DNA from: Pseudomarimonas arenosa
Lineage (GTDB): Bacteria > Pseudomonadota > Gammaproteobacteria > Xanthomonadales > Xanthomonadaceae
Direction of reading: 5' to 3'
DNA: 64,000 nt
NCBI RefSeq assembly: GCF_014841215.1
Contig: NZ_JACYTR010000003.1
Coordinates: forward strand, 62,001-126,000
In this document: one piece after another, positions 55,121-63,015 of the stretch
Layout: every line of letters begins with the position of its first letter
How positions within the stretch are numbered: position 1 is the first letter of the stretch
Position numbers and translations under genes: made by a program
Notes under the pieces: model-generated
The model's input: the letters and a program-made list of their open reading frames with translations, nothing else
The model's database searches: none
What the model was told of the DNA's origin: nothing

Positions 55121-57112
55121 ATGAAACGCGTGATCAGATGGTGCGTAGCGTGGGGAGCGCTGTTGCAGTGCTCAAGCCTATGGGCGGTGTCGTGTGCAAA
55201 CGTGGCCGAATGGGATGCCAGCCGCGAGTATTGGAAGGGGCATCGCGTTCAATGGCAGAGCCAGGCCTACGAGGCCAATTGGTGGACCCGCAACCAGAAT
55301 CCCGCTACCCATTCCGGCCAATGGCAGGAGTGGATGCGACTGGGCGCTTGCGATGGCGCAGGCGAACCGAATCAGCCGCCGACAGCGCGCAGCAACGGCC
55401 CGCTCACTGGAACTGTGGGGCAAGCCCTGCAATTTTCCAGTGCCGGCTCCAATGATGCCGATGGCCAGCTGGTCAGCTATCGTTGGCAATTCGGTGACGG
55501 CAACGAAAGCAGCCAGGCCAACCCCAGCCATAGTTACGCCAGTGCCGGGCTGTTCACCGTCGCCTTGACCGTCACCGACAATCAGGGCGCTACGGGTAGC
55601 GCCTCGACCACCGCCACCATCAGTTCCAGCGGTGGCGGAACGGGGTGCAGTGGGCTGCCGCGCTACCAGGCCGGCACCGGCTATGCTCAGGGCGCCCATG
55701 TGTACAACGTGGTCAGCAGCAGCGGCCAGTCGGTCGAGTATGTCTGCCAGATCGCTGGCTGGTGCTCGTCCAGCGCCGCTTGGGCTTACGAGCCCGGCAA
55801 TGGCATGCATTGGCGTGATGCCTGGAGCGAAGTCGGTACCTGTGGCCCCGGCGGTGGCAATCAGTCACCGGTCGCGCAAGCCAATGGGCCTTATCAGGCT
55901 TTGCTCGGCAGTAGCATCGCCTTCAACAGCTCGGGGTCGGGCGATCCGGACGGCTCGATCGTGGCCTATCGCTGGGACTTTGGCGACGGCTCCACCAGTA
56001 GTTCCGCCAACCCATCGCATACCTATGGAACGGCCGGCCACTACACCGTTACCTTGACGGTCACCGACAATGAAGGGGCTACCGACAGCGCCGAGACAGC
56101 TGCGAATATCACCACCTCCGGCGGCGGTGGCGTACTGCCGCATCGGGTGCTGGTTGGTTATTGGCACAATTTCCGCAATGAGGCGGGTTACTTGCCGATC
56201 AATCAGGTCAGCGGCGATTGGGACATCGTTCAGATCGCTTTCGCTGAGAATTCGCATAGTGGGCCGGCCGGTAGCATGCATTTTTCCCCCGCCGAAGAAT
56301 CCGACAGCAGTTTCCGCAACGGTGTCCGCCAACTGCAGGCACGTGGTCAGAAAGTATTGATCTCGATCGGTGGTGCCAATGCGCATATCCAGCTCAACAC
56401 CACGGCACAGCGTGATGCCTTTGTGCAGAGCATGGGCGACATCATCGCCAGCTATGGATTCGATGGCATCGACATCGATCTCGAAGGCGGTTCGATGAGC
56501 ATGAATGCCGGCGACACCGTGGCCAACCCGCAGACTCCGGCCATCGTCAACATGATCAGTGCCATTCGCAGCCTGAAACAGCGCTTCGGTTCTGGCTTCC
56601 TGCTCACCATGGCACCGGAGACCGCCTATGTGCAGGGCGGCTATGCCAACTTCGGCGGCATCTGGGGCGCCTACCTGCCGCTGATCCATGCGCTGCGCAC
56701 TGACCTGACCTTGCTGCATGTTCAGCACTACAACACCGGTTCGATCACCGGCGCCGATGATCGCGTCTATCAACCGGCCACCACGGATTTTCATGTCGCT
56801 CTGTCCGACATGATGATCACCGGCTTTGCCGCCGGCCGTAATCCCAGCAACCACTTTCCCGGCCTGCGTGCCGATCAAGTAGCCATTGGCCTACCTGCAT
56901 CGGCCGGTGCTGCCGGCAGTGGCCAGACCTCGGCAGCGGCGGTGCACGCCGCGCTGAACTGCCTGATCAAGCGAACCCAGTGCGGCAGCTATCAGCCCAG
57001 CTCGGCGCGCACCGACTTTCGTGGCCTGATGACCTGGTCGATCAACTGGGATGAGTTTGCTGGGCGCGCCTTCTCGGGCCCGCATCGCGCCTACTTGGAC
57101 GCCAATCCTTAG
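55121..57112 (+). CDS. secreted GH18 chitinase with CBM5/12 and PKD domains
   Basis: A 663-residue exported enzyme. After a signal peptide (to about residue 24) come a CBM5/12 chitin-binding module (25-78; AYEANWWTRNQNP), a PKD domain (83-168), a second Cys-containing CBM5/12-like module (177-243; GWCSSSAAWAYEPG), a second PKD domain (250-333) and a GH18 domain (340-663). The catalytic motif DGIDIDLE spans 448-455, so Glu455 is the proton donor. ATG at 55121 follows AGGGG. The absence of Trp after the Asp (DLE rather than DWE) resembles ChiD/ChiC-type enzymes. It is followed by a second chitinase. Confidence 0.94.
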   Translation: MKRVIRWCVAWGALLQCSSLWAVSCANVAEWDASREYWKGHRVQWQSQAYEANWWTRNQNPATHSGQWQEWMRLGACDGAGEPNQPPTARSNGPLTGTVGQALQFSSAGSNDADGQLVSYRWQFGDGNESSQANPSHSYASAGLFTVALTVTDNQGATGSASTTATISSSGGGTGCSGLPRYQAGTGYAQGAHVYNVVSSSGQSVEYVCQIAGWCSSSAAWAYEPGNGMHWRDAWSEVGTCGPGGGNQSPVAQANGPYQALLGSSIAFNSSGSGDPDGSIVAYRWDFGDGSTSSSANPSHTYGTAGHYTVTLTVTDNEGATDSAETAANITTSGGGGVLPHRVLVGYWHNFRNEAGYLPINQVSGDWDIVQIAFAENSHSGPAGSMHFSPAEESDSSFRNGVRQLQARGQKVLISIGGANAHIQLNTTAQRDAFVQSMGDIIASYGFDGIDIDLEGGSMSMNAGDTVANPQTPAIVNMISAIRSLKQRFGSGFLLTMAPETAYVQGGYANFGGIWGAYLPLIHALRTDLTLLHVQHYNTGSITGADDRVYQPATTDFHVALSDMMITGFAAGRNPSNHFPGLRADQVAIGLPASAGAAGSGQTSAAAVHAALNCLIKRTQCGSYQPSSARTDFRGLMTWSINWDEFAGRAFSGPHRAYLDANP

Positions 57113-57516
57113 CCGACTGTTCAGTCGTCATCCCGGCTTGCCCCGGGATGACGACTCAGGCGCGTCAAGTGTCACTAATCCAATCCAGTCAACGCGCCGG
57201 CAACCGGGACAGGCCTGCGCATGGGGCCGAATGCGCAGCTCTGCCCCACAGCACTGAATCATTGAGGTTTCCGCGTTGCGAGACAGGTTGCAGCTCATCG
57301 AGTTTCTGCCCCTCTCCCCTTGCGGGAGAGGGGCTCAACAGCGACCTGTTTCTCAATTCGGAAAGACAAATAGGAGATCCGCTCAATGGAAGAGCGATTG
57401 GAACATCGTCAGCCTGGCTGACCTTGGGAACTACCCAACAGCGCACTGAACGTCTGATTTGGACGCCACGCTGTCAAGCGCTCGGGGCTCATGCCCGCCA
57501 CCTATCGGAGACTTCC
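57113..57516. other. inter-chitinase region with two long hairpins
   Basis: These 404 bases hold two perfect inverted repeats: a 14-bp stem with six-base loop (57123-57156, AGTCGTCATCCCGG and its complement) shortly after the first chitinase stop, likely its terminator though T-poor, and an 11-bp stem GCCCCTCTCCC/GGGAGAGGGGC (57308-57334). The rest precedes the second chitinase and should carry its promoter, which I cannot place. The 18-bp operator-like dyad seen before the first chitinase is not repeated here. Confidence 0.6.
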
Positions 57517-59574
57517 ATGTTTGCAACCGCTCTGCGAGTTCGTCCCTGGATCAGCGCACTGCTGATCTTCGGCCTCAGTGTCATCCCGATCAGCAGCCAG
57601 GCCGCCAGCTGTGCTGGTGTGGCGGCCTGGAATGCCAGCACTATTTACAGCGCCGGCGACAAGATGGTGCATAACAACCGGTTGTACCAGGCCAATATCG
57701 CCATTTGGAATGCGGCACCGGATTACTGCCCCAGCTGCGGCTGGTATCAGGATCTTGGCCCCTGCGATGGCAACCCGCCCAGCAATGTGGCGCCCACCGT
57801 AAGTCTCACCGCGCCCGCCGCCGGCCAGAGTTTCCAGGCCGGCAGCACCATCACCGTCAGTGCCAATGCCCAGGATAGCGACGGAACGGTGACTCAGGTG
57901 CAGTTCTTCCGCGGCAGCACTTCACTCGGCACCGATACCTCCGCGCCATACAGCGTCACCTGGAGCAACGCTCAGGCAGGCAGTTATTCGCTGACCGCCG
58001 TGGCCACCGACAATGGCGGCAAGTCGACCACCTCGGCCGCGGTGAACATCACGGTCAATCCGGTGAGCAATGACACCACGCCGCCCACCGTGCCGGGCAA
58101 CCTGCGCTCGACCGGCAAGACCAGCAGCAGCGTCAGCCTGGCCTGGAATGCCTCCTCCGACAGCGGCAGTGGTGTCGCTGGTTATGATGTATACCGCAAT
58201 GGCAGCCTGGTCGGCTCACCTGCTGCAACCAGCTACACCGATGGGGGCCTGCAGGCGTCCACCAGTTATAGTTACCGTGTGCGGGCGCGCGACAACGCGG
58301 GCAATGCCTCGGCCCAGACAGCAGCGATCAGTGTCACTACCGATTCGGTGCCACCGGTGAGCAGCCGACGCAGCATCGGCTACTTCGTGCAGTGGGGCAT
58401 CTATGGCCGCAACTACCGCGTTCGCAACATCGAAACCAGTGGTTCAGCGGCGCGGCTTACCCACATCAACTATGCCTTCGGCAATGTGCGCAACAACCGC
58501 TGCGAAGTGGGTATTAACCAGCCAGCCGATCCGAACACCGGCGCCGGTGGCGATGCGTTCGCCGATTACACCAAGGCATTCAGCGCCGCCGAATCGGTGG
58601 ATGGCGTGGCCGATACCTGGGATCAGAAGCTGCGCGGCAACTGGAATCAGCTGAAGAAGCTGAAAGCGCGCCATCCGGGCCTGAAGGTCTTGATCTCGCT
58701 CGGCGGCTGGACGTGGTCACGCGGCTTCGCCAGCGCGGCACGGCCGGAAAATCGTCAGGCTTTCGTTGCCTCCTGCATCGATGCCTATATTCGCGGCAAT
58801 CTCCCTTCAAGTGACGGTGCCGGCGGTGCCGGGGCAGCGCTGGGTGTGTTCGACGGCATTGATCTTGATTGGGAGTATCCGAATGCCTGCGGGCTGAGCT
58901 GTGGTGGAGCGGAAGACCGGGCCAACTTCAATGCCCTGCTGGCCGAGTTCCGCCGTCAACTCGATGCGGTGCGACCGGGCCTGCTGCTGACGATCGCCTC
59001 CGGCGCCGGCATCGACAAGATCCGCGCCACCGATCCTGGCATCTATCATGCCTCGCTCGATTTCATCAACATCATGAGCTACGACTTCCACGGCGCCTGG
59101 GAACCACGCACGCACTTCCACTCCGCGCTGTTTGGCTCCAGTGATGATCCCTCCACCGGCGATGTGCGCTTCTACAACACCGATGATGCTGTGCAAGCCT
59201 TCCTCGACCGCGGCGTGCCGGCCAGTAAACTTAACATAGGCATCGGCTTCTACGGCCGCGGCTGGACGGGCGTGCCCAATATCAACAACGGCCTGTACCA
59301 GACCGGCTCGGCCGCGCACGGTACCTATGAGGCCGGCATCGAGGACTACAAGGTGCTGAAGAACCTCGGTTGGCCGAGCTTCACCCACAGCCAGGCGATG
59401 GCGCAGTGGATCTACAACGGCAACACCTTCTGGAGCTTTGACACGCCGGTCACCATCGCCAACAAGATGCAGTACGTTAAAACACGCGGTTTAGGCGGCG
59501 CCTTCGTCTGGGAGTTCAGCGGCGATGATGCCAGTGGCAGCCTGATGCGCGCGGTGCATGATGGCTTGCAGTAG
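57517..59574 (+). CDS. secreted GH18 chitinase with CBM, Ig-like and FN3 domains
   Basis: A 685-residue exported enzyme. The signal peptide ends near SSQAAS (residue 30). A CBM5/12 module (31-84), a bacterial Ig-like domain (about 92-182; TVSLTAPAAGQSFQAGST), an FN3 domain (about 190-275) and a GH18 domain (about 286-685) follow. The active site DGIDLDWE is at 446-453 with Glu453 as acid, followed by YPNACG, the chitinase A/subfamily A pattern, and SYDFHGAWEP. The ATG at 57517 follows CGGAG. The domain set differs from the preceding enzyme, so the pair is complementary rather than a recent duplication. Confidence 0.95.
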   Translation: MFATALRVRPWISALLIFGLSVIPISSQAASCAGVAAWNASTIYSAGDKMVHNNRLYQANIAIWNAAPDYCPSCGWYQDLGPCDGNPPSNVAPTVSLTAPAAGQSFQAGSTITVSANAQDSDGTVTQVQFFRGSTSLGTDTSAPYSVTWSNAQAGSYSLTAVATDNGGKSTTSAAVNITVNPVSNDTTPPTVPGNLRSTGKTSSSVSLAWNASSDSGSGVAGYDVYRNGSLVGSPAATSYTDGGLQASTSYSYRVRARDNAGNASAQTAAISVTTDSVPPVSSRRSIGYFVQWGIYGRNYRVRNIETSGSAARLTHINYAFGNVRNNRCEVGINQPADPNTGAGGDAFADYTKAFSAAESVDGVADTWDQKLRGNWNQLKKLKARHPGLKVLISLGGWTWSRGFASAARPENRQAFVASCIDAYIRGNLPSSDGAGGAGAALGVFDGIDLDWEYPNACGLSCGGAEDRANFNALLAEFRRQLDAVRPGLLLTIASGAGIDKIRATDPGIYHASLDFINIMSYDFHGAWEPRTHFHSALFGSSDDPSTGDVRFYNTDDAVQAFLDRGVPASKLNIGIGFYGRGWTGVPNINNGLYQTGSAAHGTYEAGIEDYKVLKNLGWPSFTHSQAMAQWIYNGNTFWSFDTPVTIANKMQYVKTRGLGGAFVWEFSGDDASGSLMRAVHDGLQ

Positions 59575-59647
59575 CTGCAAGTAGTTCCCGCGCTTCGTTT
59601 CGCATAGGGACGTGAATCGAAGCGAGTTGAAGCCCCTCTCCCCCGGC

Positions 59648-59792
59648 GGGAGAGACCGATGCGCACTGATTCTCGCGCGCCGGCTGGTGCCCCGGAACTC
59701 CCTCCCCGATGTTCGGGGAGGGCCGGGGTGGGGTTAGGGAGCCGATCTTTTCCTGCCCAGCGGCCTCGCGAAGCGAGGTTCCTGGGTAGGGG
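59648..59792 (+). repeat. dispersed intergenic repeat, copy B
   Basis: Nearly identical to 18975-19120, with about six scattered substitutions by eye. It has the same hairpins (CCTCCCCGA/TCGGGGAGG and CCTCGC/GCGAGG) and lies just after the second chitinase gene. It fills most of the 313-bp gap before the small gene at 59888; a GCCCCTCTCCCCC...GGGAGAG hairpin precedes it. Confidence 0.9.
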
Positions 59793-59887
59793 TTGGGGAG
59801 AGGGGGACGCCCAGCGATTCGCGAAGAGGCTCCCTTCACGGCTACGATACCGTCTGGGGATTGCACCCTCTCATCGCCAGGTCGGAC

Positions 59888-60136
59888 ATGCCCCTATTCA
59901 AATTCCACCCCCGCTGGAAAGAGGAGCTGGTCTGTGAAGGGCCCGGTGGTCGATTCATCCTGCAACTGCCGATGGGCGTGCTCTCTGCCTATCTGCCCGG
60001 CGAGTCGGTCTGGCCTCGGGTAGCGCCTGACTGGGCGCGGGATCTCTGGCCGCAGCTGCATGCTGAACTGCAAACTTGGTGTCGTGAGAACGGCGCCGAG
60101 CTGTTGATCGACAATGACACGCCGGTACTTGAGTAG
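59888..60136 (+). CDS. small hypothetical protein
   Basis: An 82-residue protein of unknown function with no signal peptide or membrane segment. The sequence starts PLFKFHPRWKEELVCEG and is rich in Trp and acidic residues. Alternating hydrophobic residues (RFILQLPMGVLSAYLPGES) suggest a small beta sheet followed by one helix. ATG at 59888 has AGG upstream; an earlier ATG at 59861 is possible. Codon use is like the neighbours. It stands between a repeat and a GTAGGGTGCGCC palindrome. Confidence 0.65.
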   Translation: MPLFKFHPRWKEELVCEGPGGRFILQLPMGVLSAYLPGESVWPRVAPDWARDLWPQLHAELQTWCRENGAELLIDNDTPVLE

Positions 60137-60153
60137 ATTTCGTGTGGCTATTC

Positions 60154-60174
60154 GGTGCGCCAAGGCGCACCCTA
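60154..60174. repeat. GGTGCGCC palindrome
   Basis: GGTGCGCC-AA-GGCGCACC followed by CTAT, a GTAGGGTGCGCC-family palindrome on the minus strand, lies between the small hypothetical gene and the VOC family gene. Confidence 0.65.
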
Positions 60175-60210
60175 TCGGGCAAGAACTGTCCACGCAGAGG
60201 GGATTTCGTC

Positions 60211-60621
60211 ATGACGCAGCACTTCGCAGGCGATGTCTACCCCAGCCTGACCTATGACGACGCGCCGCAGGCGATCGATTGGTTATGCACGGCGTTTGGA
60301 TTCACCCGACGGTTGGTCGTGGAGGGCGAAAGCGGGCGCATCGAGCACAGCGAGTTGAGTTTCGGTCAGGCGGTGATCATGGTCAGCTCGTGCAAGCCAG
60401 AGTTTCGCCGGATCAGCCCGCGCCAGGCCGGCGGCTGCACGCAGGCGCTAAGTCTGTTTGTCGCCGACCCAGACGCGCACTATGCAGTCGCTCTGGCGGC
60501 GGGTGCCAAGCTGGAGCGTGACTTGCGCGATGAGGAGTACGGAGCGCGCGGCTACATGGTCAGCGACCCGGAAGGCCATCTCTGGTACTTCGGCGATTAT
60601 CGCCCCGGTGCTCACTGGTAA
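60211..60621 (+). CDS. VOC family protein
   Basis: A 136-residue glyoxalase/bleomycin-resistance-fold protein. It has the typical pattern PSLTYDDAPQAIDWLCTAFGF at the start, repeated beta-alpha-beta units and the ending YMVSDPEGHLWYFGDYRPG. It may bind a metal through His/Glu residues (EGHLW), but substrate and activity are unknown. It resembles the group annotated as glyoxalase or antibiotic-binding VOC proteins. ATG at 60211 follows AGAGGGG. Confidence 0.87.
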   Translation: MTQHFAGDVYPSLTYDDAPQAIDWLCTAFGFTRRLVVEGESGRIEHSELSFGQAVIMVSSCKPEFRRISPRQAGGCTQALSLFVADPDAHYAVALAAGAKLERDLRDEEYGARGYMVSDPEGHLWYFGDYRPGAHW

Positions 60622-60650
60622 GATTCAAACTCCCCCTGCCGAGCAATGTC

Positions 60651-60896
60651 ATGCTGGAACTTCGCCCCAACTGCGAGTGTTGTGACAAGGATCTCCCGCC
60701 AGAATCGTCCGAGGCGATGATCTGCACCTTCGAATGCACGTTTTGCCGCGATTGTGTCGAGCAGCGGCTTGATGGCGTCTGCCCGAATTGCGGTGGCAAT
60801 TTCGGTCATAGGCCGATTCGGCCGGCGCGACTGCTGGCCAAGTATCCGGCGTCGACCAGGCGCGTGCTCAAGCCAGAAGGCTGTCAGGCGCGCTAA
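60651..60896 (+). CDS. DUF1272 small zinc-finger-like protein
   Basis: An 81-residue cytosolic protein of the DUF1272 family. It starts LELRPNCECCDKDLP and holds Cys pairs (CECC, CTFCRDC, CPNCGG) that probably bind zinc in a RING-like arrangement; a basic C-terminal tail follows. The function is unknown. It lies 29 bases after the VOC gene and is probably cotranscribed with it. It converges with chrA. Confidence 0.88.
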   Translation: MLELRPNCECCDKDLPPESSEAMICTFECTFCRDCVEQRLDGVCPNCGGNFGHRPIRPARLLAKYPASTRRVLKPEGCQAR

Positions 60897-60970
60897 GTGA
60901 CATTATCGCGTTGCTGCGCACGCGGCGGTCACGACCCCGGTTGATGCGAATCGGGTGCGTGCAATCACAT

Positions 60971-62320
60971 TCAAGGCCAGATCCATTCGATCAGACAGCC
61001 CGACAGGCCCGCCGCTACAATCACTTCGATCACTGAACGCCTGCGCCACAGCGCCAGGAAAGCCAGCGCTGCAATGACCACGGACCCATAGCGCAGGGTT
61101 CCAGCGAAACCCTGTGGCCAGAACGTGTGATAGGCAAAGAAGCAGGCTAGGTTGAGTATCACCCCGACGATGGCCGCAGTAATGGCTTTCAGCGGCGCCT
61201 GCAGTCGCAACTGGCCGTGCGTGGATTCAATCCAGGGGGCGCCGAGAAAGATGAACAGGAAGCTGGGCAGGAAGGTAAACCAGGTCACCACGCAGGCGGC
61301 CAGTACGCCGCTGAGCCAGGCCAGCTCAGGCCCGAACCAGGCTTGGGTGTGGCCGGCGACGAAGCCAACAAAGCTCACCACCATGATCAATGGGCCCGGC
61401 GTGGTCTCACCCAGGGCCAGGCCATCTATCATTTGCGCTGCGCTCAGCCAAGCATGGTGTTCCACCGCACCCTGATAGACATAGGGCAGTACGGCATAGG
61501 CGCCGCCAAACGTGAGCAGGGCGGCCTTGGTGAAGAACCAGGCCATGCCGGGCAGCGCATGCTGGGCATCCCACTGCTGTACCAGCAGTCCGATCGGCAG
61601 GCACCAGAGGAGCAGGGCGACGCCGCAGGTTCTAGTTGCGCGCCAAAGCGAAAAGCGCGCGTGCACGGGGGTTGGCGTGTCGTCGTCGATCAACGCCTTG
61701 GTCGGGGTTACAGCTTCTGCGGGCCCGTGGCTGCCGGACTCACCACTGAAAGCGCTCCGAAGCAGGAAGCCGATAGTTGCGGCGGCCACAACTACCACGG
61801 GGAACGGCACGTTAAGCCAGGCCAGCGCGAGGAAGGCAGCGCCTGCCAAACCCCAATGCAAGGGCGAAGTCAGCGTTCGCTGACCGATGCGCCAGCAGGC
61901 GTGCAGCACGATCGCCACCACCGCCGGCTTGATGCCGGAGAATGCCGCCGCCACCCAGACTTGATCGCCGAACCGCAGATAGACCCAGGATAGCAGGCAG
62001 AGGATCAGCAGCGAAGGCAGCACAAACAGGCCGCCAGCGATCAAACCTCCAGGCACTCTGTGCATGAGCCAGCCGAGGTAGGTGGCCAGCTGTTGCGCCT
62101 CTGGCCCCGGCAGAAGCATGCAGTAGTTAAGTGCGTGCAGGAAACGGCGCTCGGAGATCCAGCGCCGTCGCTCGACCAACTCCTGGTGCATGATCGCGAT
62201 CTGTCCGGCCGGCCCGCCGAAGCTGATCAGGCCAAGTTTCAGCCAGAACCGGCTGGCTTCGCCCAGTCTAACGGCGGGTGCTGAGATCTGCGGCGAGCTG
62301 GGCGCTGAGGCAGAGGACAT
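60971..62320 (-). CDS. chrA: ChrA chromate transporter family protein
   Basis: A 449-residue membrane protein with two homologous CHR domains (FGGPAGQIAIMHQELV in the first; TFGGAYAVLPYVYQGAVEHH in the second), the long bidomain form that exports chromate. The ATG at 62320 shares a base with the regulator stop (TGATG), giving tight translational coupling to an OmpR-type two-component system. That coupling suggests that expression follows an envelope or metal signal; actual chromate export is inferred from family. Confidence 0.92.
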   Translation of the reverse strand: MSSASAPSSPQISAPAVRLGEASRFWLKLGLISFGGPAGQIAIMHQELVERRRWISERRFLHALNYCMLLPGPEAQQLATYLGWLMHRVPGGLIAGGLFVLPSLLILCLLSWVYLRFGDQVWVAAAFSGIKPAVVAIVLHACWRIGQRTLTSPLHWGLAGAAFLALAWLNVPFPVVVVAAATIGFLLRSAFSGESGSHGPAEAVTPTKALIDDDTPTPVHARFSLWRATRTCGVALLLWCLPIGLLVQQWDAQHALPGMAWFFTKAALLTFGGAYAVLPYVYQGAVEHHAWLSAAQMIDGLALGETTPGPLIMVVSFVGFVAGHTQAWFGPELAWLSGVLAACVVTWFTFLPSFLFIFLGAPWIESTHGQLRLQAPLKAITAAIVGVILNLACFFAYHTFWPQGFAGTLRYGSVVIAALAFLALWRRRSVIEVIVAAGLSGCLIEWIWP

Positions 62321-63015
62321 CAAGTTTCACCTGGCATCTGAAACTTGTAGCCCAGTCCGTACACCGCCACCAGCGGATCACAGTCCGGCTGCACAGCCTG
62401 CAGTTTGCGCCGCAGGTTGCGTACATGACTATCAACGGTGCGGTCTGATACCACTCGATGGTCTTCGTAGAGGTGAGCCACGATCTGTGCGCGACCGTGG
62501 ACTATACCCGGGCGCTGACTCAAGGCGCGCAGCAGTCGAAACTCGACAGGCGTAAGGTCGAGACGTTGGCCAAACCACTGGGCAACAAATCGTGCTTCAT
62601 CCAGCTGCAACACCTGCGCTTCGCTGCTTGAGGTCGGGCCAGGCCCGGAGCGGCGCAGAACGGTGCGCACTCGCGCCACCACTTCGCGTGGACTGAAGGG
62701 CTTGCAGATATAGTCGTCGGCCCCGAGGTCAAGCCCGAGCAGACGATCCATTTCCTCGACCCGCGCGGTCAGCATGATGATCGGTACCTCGCTGAAGCTG
62801 CGAATCTCGCGGCACAAGCTGAGCCCATCGCGTCCGGGCAGCATCAGATCGAGCAAGATCAAGTCTGGCGCCTGCTGCCGTACGCTGGAAACCACTTGGT
62901 TGCCGTCAGCCATCCAGCTGACACTTGCGCCATCGGCCTGCAGGTAGTCGCGCAGGACATGAGCGAGCTTAGCTTCGTCTTCCACTATCAGCACATGTCG
63001 CCCCTGCAGGCTCAT
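62320..63015 (-). CDS. OmpR-family response regulator (BaeR-like)
   Basis: A 231-residue regulator. The receiver has IVEDEAKL, phospho-acceptor Asp56 (ILLDLMLPG) and the KPFSPREV switch; the C-terminal winged helix has FRLLRALSQRPGIVHGRAQI and VSDRTVDSHVRNLRRKL. It is most like BaeR. It overlaps the kinase gene by four bases upstream and chrA by one base downstream, so the three form one operon. Confidence 0.93.
   Translation of the reverse strand: MSLQGRHVLIVEDEAKLAHVLRDYLQADGASVSWMADGNQVVSSVRQQAPDLILLDLMLPGRDGLSLCREIRSFSEVPIIMLTARVEEMDRLLGLDLGADDYICKPFSPREVVARVRTVLRRSGPGPTSSSEAQVLQLDEARFVAQWFGQRLDLTPVEFRLLRALSQRPGIVHGRAQIVAHLYEDHRVVSDRTVDSHVRNLRRKLQAVQPDCDPLVAVYGLGYKFQMPGET

Noticed and set aside
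55088-59574. The two chitinases as a recent duplication
   Set aside because: The accessory domains and catalytic motifs differ (DLE versus DWE), so they are distinct enzymes.
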